From: Alphaproteobacteria bacterium
Lineage (GTDB): Bacteria > Pseudomonadota > Alphaproteobacteria > CACIAM-22H2
Direction: 5' to 3'
Length of the DNA: 9,597 nucleotides
Assembly: GCA_016869415.1 (NCBI GenBank)
Contig: VGEI01000111.1
Span: 1-9,597 of the forward strand
Part shown: positions 1 to 9,597 of the stretch, piece by piece
Position numbering within the stretch: the first letter of the stretch is position 1
Layout of the letters: the number at the start of each line of letters is the position of its first letter
Position numbers and translations under genes: made by a program
Notes under the pieces: model-generated
Told to the model about the DNA's origin: nothing
Seen by the model: only the letters and a program-made list of their open reading frames with translations
The model's database searches: none

Positions 1-1848
<1,848 letters not shown>

Positions 1849-1869
1849 ATCGAGAGTTCCGTTCGAGCG

Positions 1870-2340
1870 TTACCAGCGGTAGTGCGAAAAGGCGCGGTTG
1901 GCTTCAGCCATGCGATGCGTGTCTTCGCGCTTCTTCACCGCGGCGCCGCGGTTATTGGCGGCGTCCAGAATCTCGGACGACAGACGCTCGGTCATGGTGT
2001 GCTCGGTGCGGCCACGCGCCGAGGCGATGATCCAGCGGATGGCCAGCGCCTGACCGCGATCCTGGCGGACCTCGACGGGCACCTGATAGGTGGCACCGCC
2101 GACGCGACGCGAGCGGACCTCGAGTGCCGGGCGGACGTTGTCCAGCGCGCCGTGGAAGACTTTCAGCGCGTCCTGGCCGGTCTTCTTCTGGATGAAGTCG
2201 AGCGCGCCGTAGACGATGCCCTCGGCAACCGACTTCTTGCCGGAATACATCATGCTGTTCATGAAGCGAGTGAGAACCAGATCTCCGAATTTCGGATCCG
2301 GCAGAACTTCGCGGCGTTGCGCGGCGCGGCGGCGTGACAT
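1870..2340 (-). CDS. rpsG: 30S ribosomal protein S7
   Basis: S7 is a primary 16S rRNA-binding protein that nucleates assembly of the 30S head and lies near the exit-site tRNA. The 156-residue product matches the usual length. It carries the family hallmarks LPDPKFGD (residues 13-20), RSRRVGGATYQVPVEV in the middle, AVKKREDTHRMAEANRAF near the end and the C-terminal HYRW. The ATG at 2340 gives the standard MSRRR N-terminus. It is preceded by a strong GGAGG 7 bases upstream, embedded in the rpsL stop codon region. The gap to rpsL is only 12 bases and the stop is TAA. In E. coli S7 represses its own operon by binding a much longer rpsL-rpsG intercistronic region; that site cannot exist here. I see no unusual residues or truncation. 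Confidence 0.98.
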   Translation of the reverse strand: MSRRRAAQRREVLPDPKFGDLVLTRFMNSMMYSGKKSVAEGIVYGALDFIQKKTGQDALKVFHGALDNVRPALEVRSRRVGGATYQVPVEVRQDRGQALAIRWIIASARGRTEHTMTERLSSEILDAANNRGAAVKKREDTHRMAEANRAFSHYRW

Positions 2341-2347
2341 GCGGCGG

Positions 2348-2354
2348 CCTCCTT
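2348..2354 (-). promoter_or_regulatory. rpsG Shine-Dalgarno overlapping the rpsL stop codon
   Basis: On the minus strand the bases AAGGAGG overlap the TAA stop of rpsL (2355-2353), giving TAAGGAGG followed by 7 bases and the rpsG ATG. Ribosomes ending S12 synthesis therefore cover the rpsG initiation region, which favours translational coupling of S12 and S7. The overlap is seen directly; the coupling is inferred. Confidence 0.85.
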
Positions 2355-2724
2355 ACTTCGGGCGCTTGGCGCCGTATTTCGAACGGCGCTGCCGGCGGTC
2401 CTTGACACCCTGGGTGTCGAGGCTGCCGCGGATGATGTGATAGCGAACACCGGGCAGATCCTTGACGCGACCGCCGCGGATCATGACCACCGAGTGCTCC
2501 TGCAGATTGTGGCCCTCGCCCGGGATGTAGCTGGTGACCTCGTAGCCATTGGTCAGGCGCACGCGGGCGACCTTGCGCAGAGCTGAGTTAGGCTTTTTCG
2601 GCGTCGTCGTATAGACGCGCGTGCAGACGCCGCGCTTTTGCGGGCTGCCTCTGAGCGCCGGGACCTTGTTGCGGTCCGTCTTGTCGGTGCGTCCGTGGCG
2701 GATCAGCTGGTTGACCGTCGGCAT
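2353..2724 (-). CDS. rpsL: 30S ribosomal protein S12
   Basis: S12 sits at the 30S decoding centre and helps control the accuracy of codon reading; it is the classical streptomycin-resistance locus. The 123-residue product has the family core: QKRGVCTRVYTTTPKKPNSA (29-48), LTNGYEVTSYI (57-67), GEGHNLQEHS (69-78) and GGRVKDLPGVRYH (84-96). It ends KRPK. The start at 2724 is chosen because the family N-terminus is MPTVNQL or close to it, and because GAGAAGGAA (2734-2742) is a well-spaced ribosome binding site. In-frame ATGs at 2766 and 2754 and a TTG at 2799 would add 14 to 25 residues unlike any S12 N-terminus. Lys43 and Lys88, the main sites of resistance mutations, are wild type, as is Asp89, the residue methylthiolated by RimO in E. 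coli. It is the first gene of the str cluster, read from the promoter at 2956-2984. Confidence 0.98.
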   Translation of the reverse strand: MPTVNQLIRHGRTDKTDRNKVPALRGSPQKRGVCTRVYTTTPKKPNSALRKVARVRLTNGYEVTSYIPGEGHNLQEHSVVMIRGGRVKDLPGVRYHIIRGSLDTQGVKDRRQRRSKYGAKRPK

Positions 2725-2733
2725 TCCGGGTCG

Positions 2734-2742
2734 TTCCTTCTC
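2734..2742 (-). promoter_or_regulatory. rpsL ribosome binding site
   Basis: GAGAAGGAA on the minus strand lies about 9-10 bases before the ATG at 2724. It decides the rpsL start against the in-frame upstream ATGs at 2754 and 2766, of which the second has only a CGGGAG directly abutting it. Confidence 0.75.
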
Positions 2743-2793
2743 TTCGTCCTGCATGTCTCGCCACATCTCCCGCGCGAGGCGGAAAACGCAGCC

Positions 2794-2852
2794 AAACAAA
2801 ACGCCCGCACGGGCAATCGCCCCTGTCGCGAAGGACAGGACGTCCCGCGGGC
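2794..2852 (-). terminator. Terminator-like element (possible attenuator) in the rpsL leader
   Basis: The minus strand shows a GC-rich stem directly followed by GTTTTGTTT (2802-2794), the layout of an intrinsic terminator, about 70 bases before the rpsL start codon. Two exclusive pairings use the same downstream arm. A local GCCC/GGGC hairpin (2811-2814 with 2803-2806) has a 4-base loop. A longer-range GCCCGC/GCGGGC stem (2847-2852 with 2803-2808) encloses the CCTGTC hairpin. The U-run is interrupted by a G and the local stem is short, so efficiency may be modest. Placed between a good promoter and an essential gene, it would have to be conditional or leaky. Confidence 0.4.
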
Positions 2853-2955
2853 ACTCAACACCGCGCCGATCCGTTCGGCGCCAACGCTGTCAATTTCACC
2901 TTGGAGCCGCGTCTCGGAACGCTCGTCCGACTACCGGCCCCCAAAAGGTGCGCGG

Positions 2956-2984
2956 AATATATGGACCGGGGGTAGGGTCGTCAA
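2956..2984 (-). promoter_or_regulatory. Sigma-70-type promoter for rpsL-rpsG-fusA
   Basis: On the minus strand the -35 box TTGACG (2984-2979) and the -10 box TATATT (2961-2956) are separated by exactly 17 bases. Each box differs from consensus (TTGACA, TATAAT) at one position. The predicted start is the A at 2949. The intervening CCGCGC is a GC-rich discriminator of the kind common at stringently controlled ribosomal promoters. A T-rich run, GGTTTTTC, lies just upstream of the -35 box. The position and orientation fit the str genes, whose first start codon is at 2724. Confidence 0.85.
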
Positions 2985-3072
2985 GAAAAACCGCGCTGTG
3001 GCAAGGTCTTACGCCCCGGCCTCAGGGTTGTCTTTTTAGCATTAATAATCAGTGACTTACTACAGATGGCCG

Positions 3073-3104
3073 AACGGCCGCTCCCGGGGACGGGAGCGGC
3101 CGTT
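3073..3104 (-). terminator. Strong hairpin downstream of rpoC, atypical terminator
   Basis: A perfect 14-bp inverted repeat, AACGGCCGCTCCCG with its complement (3073-3086 and 3091-3104), surrounds a 4-base loop. GGC/GCC (3068-3070 and 3105-3107) can extend it past a 2-base bulge. It begins 32 bases after the rpoC stop codon. The RNA leaving the stem continues CGGCCATCTG, with no U-run, so it is not a classical intrinsic terminator. It could still pause polymerase, protect the rpoBC mRNA 3' end from exonucleases, or mark the end left after Rho-dependent termination. Confidence 0.6.
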
Positions 3105-3136
3105 GCCAGACACTCAGCGTAAGGCAGCTATGCGTC

Positions 3137-7345
<4,209 letters not shown>

Positions 7346-7350
7346 CACAT

Positions 7351-7357
7351 TCTCCTG
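7351..7357 (-). promoter_or_regulatory. rpoC ribosome binding site
   Basis: CAGGAGA on the minus strand, inside the 53-base rpoB-rpoC gap, sits 6 bases from ATG 7345 and 3 bases from GTG 7348. Its spacing is the main reason to prefer the ATG. Confidence 0.8.
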
Positions 7358-7398
7358 CGTAGCGGTTCCAACGAGGGGCGGTTAACGGTGCCGTCCCG

Positions 7399-9597
<2,199 letters not shown>

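Larger units (their letters stand above)
2725..2949 (-). promoter_or_regulatory. Predicted structured 5' leader of the rpsL-rpsG-fusA transcript
   Basis: If transcription starts near 2949, about 7 bases after the -10 box, the rpsL mRNA has a leader of roughly 225 nt. Several inverted repeats are readable. One is a 7-bp stem with a 5-base loop (2863-2869 with 2875-2881). Another is a 6-bp stem CCTGTC/GACAGG (2822-2827 with 2834-2839). A long-range 6-bp stem GCCCGC/GCGGGC (2803-2808 with 2847-2852) encloses the second stem. There is no convincing leader peptide with its own stop; the last 25 codons before rpsL are simply open in the rpsL frame. The leader may control expression of the ribosomal genes, but which ligand or protein might act on it cannot be read from sequence. 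The start site is predicted, not observed. Confidence 0.55.
2725..3136. other. rpoC-rpsL intergenic region, 412 bases
   Basis: This is the only noncoding stretch over 300 bases. In transcription order it holds a strong hairpin 32 bases after the rpoC stop (3073-3104), an AT-rich spacer (about 3030-3062), the str promoter (2956-2984), and the structured leader with a terminator-like element (2725-2949). Open frames crossing it on either strand have no ribosome binding site or recognisable protein content, and no tRNA or tuf gene is present. Confidence 0.85.

Noticed and set aside
2888..2893. A perfect -35-like TTGACA on the minus strand inside the rpsL leader
   Set aside because: No acceptable -10 box lies 16-18 bases downstream (the sequence there is ATCGGC or similar), so it is more likely chance than a second promoter.
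2621..3055. Plus-strand open frames across the rpoC-rpsL intergenic region and the start of rpsL
   Set aside because: They run antisense through the rpsL start, leader and promoter, have no plausible ribosome binding site and no protein-like composition.
3030..3062. AT-rich stretch with TAATAAT and TGCTAAAAA, possible extra promoter
   Set aside because: Neither strand shows a -35 box at proper spacing. It may act as an upstream element or simply be spacer, and the promoter at 2956-2984 is far better.

Overview
This window is a core-genome segment from a GC-rich alphaproteobacterium. It carries the RNA polymerase and 'str' ribosomal gene cluster, and every real gene lies on the minus strand. 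Read in the direction of transcription (high to low coordinates), the order is rpoB (5' end outside the window), rpoC, a 412-base intergenic region, rpsL (S12), rpsG (S7) and fusA (EF-G, 3' end outside the window). The alphaproteobacterial placement rests on the style of the protein sequences: RpoC beginning MNQEV, a 123-residue S12 ending KRPK, and RpoB ending close after VELNQ. It also rests on the gene order and base composition. The sequence does not give a secure family or genus; a Rhodospirillales-like member is a guess.

Region 1 (9597 to 7399) holds the C-terminal 732 residues of the RNA polymerase beta subunit. Region 2 (7345 to 3137) holds the complete beta' subunit, 53 bases downstream, with a good Shine-Dalgarno sequence and all zinc and magnesium ligands intact. 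Region 3 (3136 to 2725) is the only real noncoding stretch. It holds a perfect 14-bp hairpin after rpoC, an AT-rich spacer, a near-consensus sigma-70-type promoter (TTGACG, 17 bp, TATATT, then a GC-rich discriminator), and a predicted leader of about 225 nt containing several stem-loops and a terminator-like element followed by a U-rich run. Region 4 (2724 to 1) holds rpsL, rpsG and fusA, tightly packed with gaps of 12 and 21 bases.

The genes supply the transcription core enzyme and central parts of the translation machinery: the decoding-centre protein S12, the 30S head protein S7 and the translocase EF-G. The layout suggests that the rpoBC transcript is at least partly ended after rpoC and that the str genes restart from their own promoter. 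The rpsL-rpsG gap is too short for the E. coli-type S7 autoregulatory site, so the long leader is the best candidate for regulation of the ribosomal genes.

I see no mobile element, CRISPR array, tRNA or rRNA, and no novel protein system. The points worth a second look are all in the rpoC-rpsL intergenic region and at the gene junctions.
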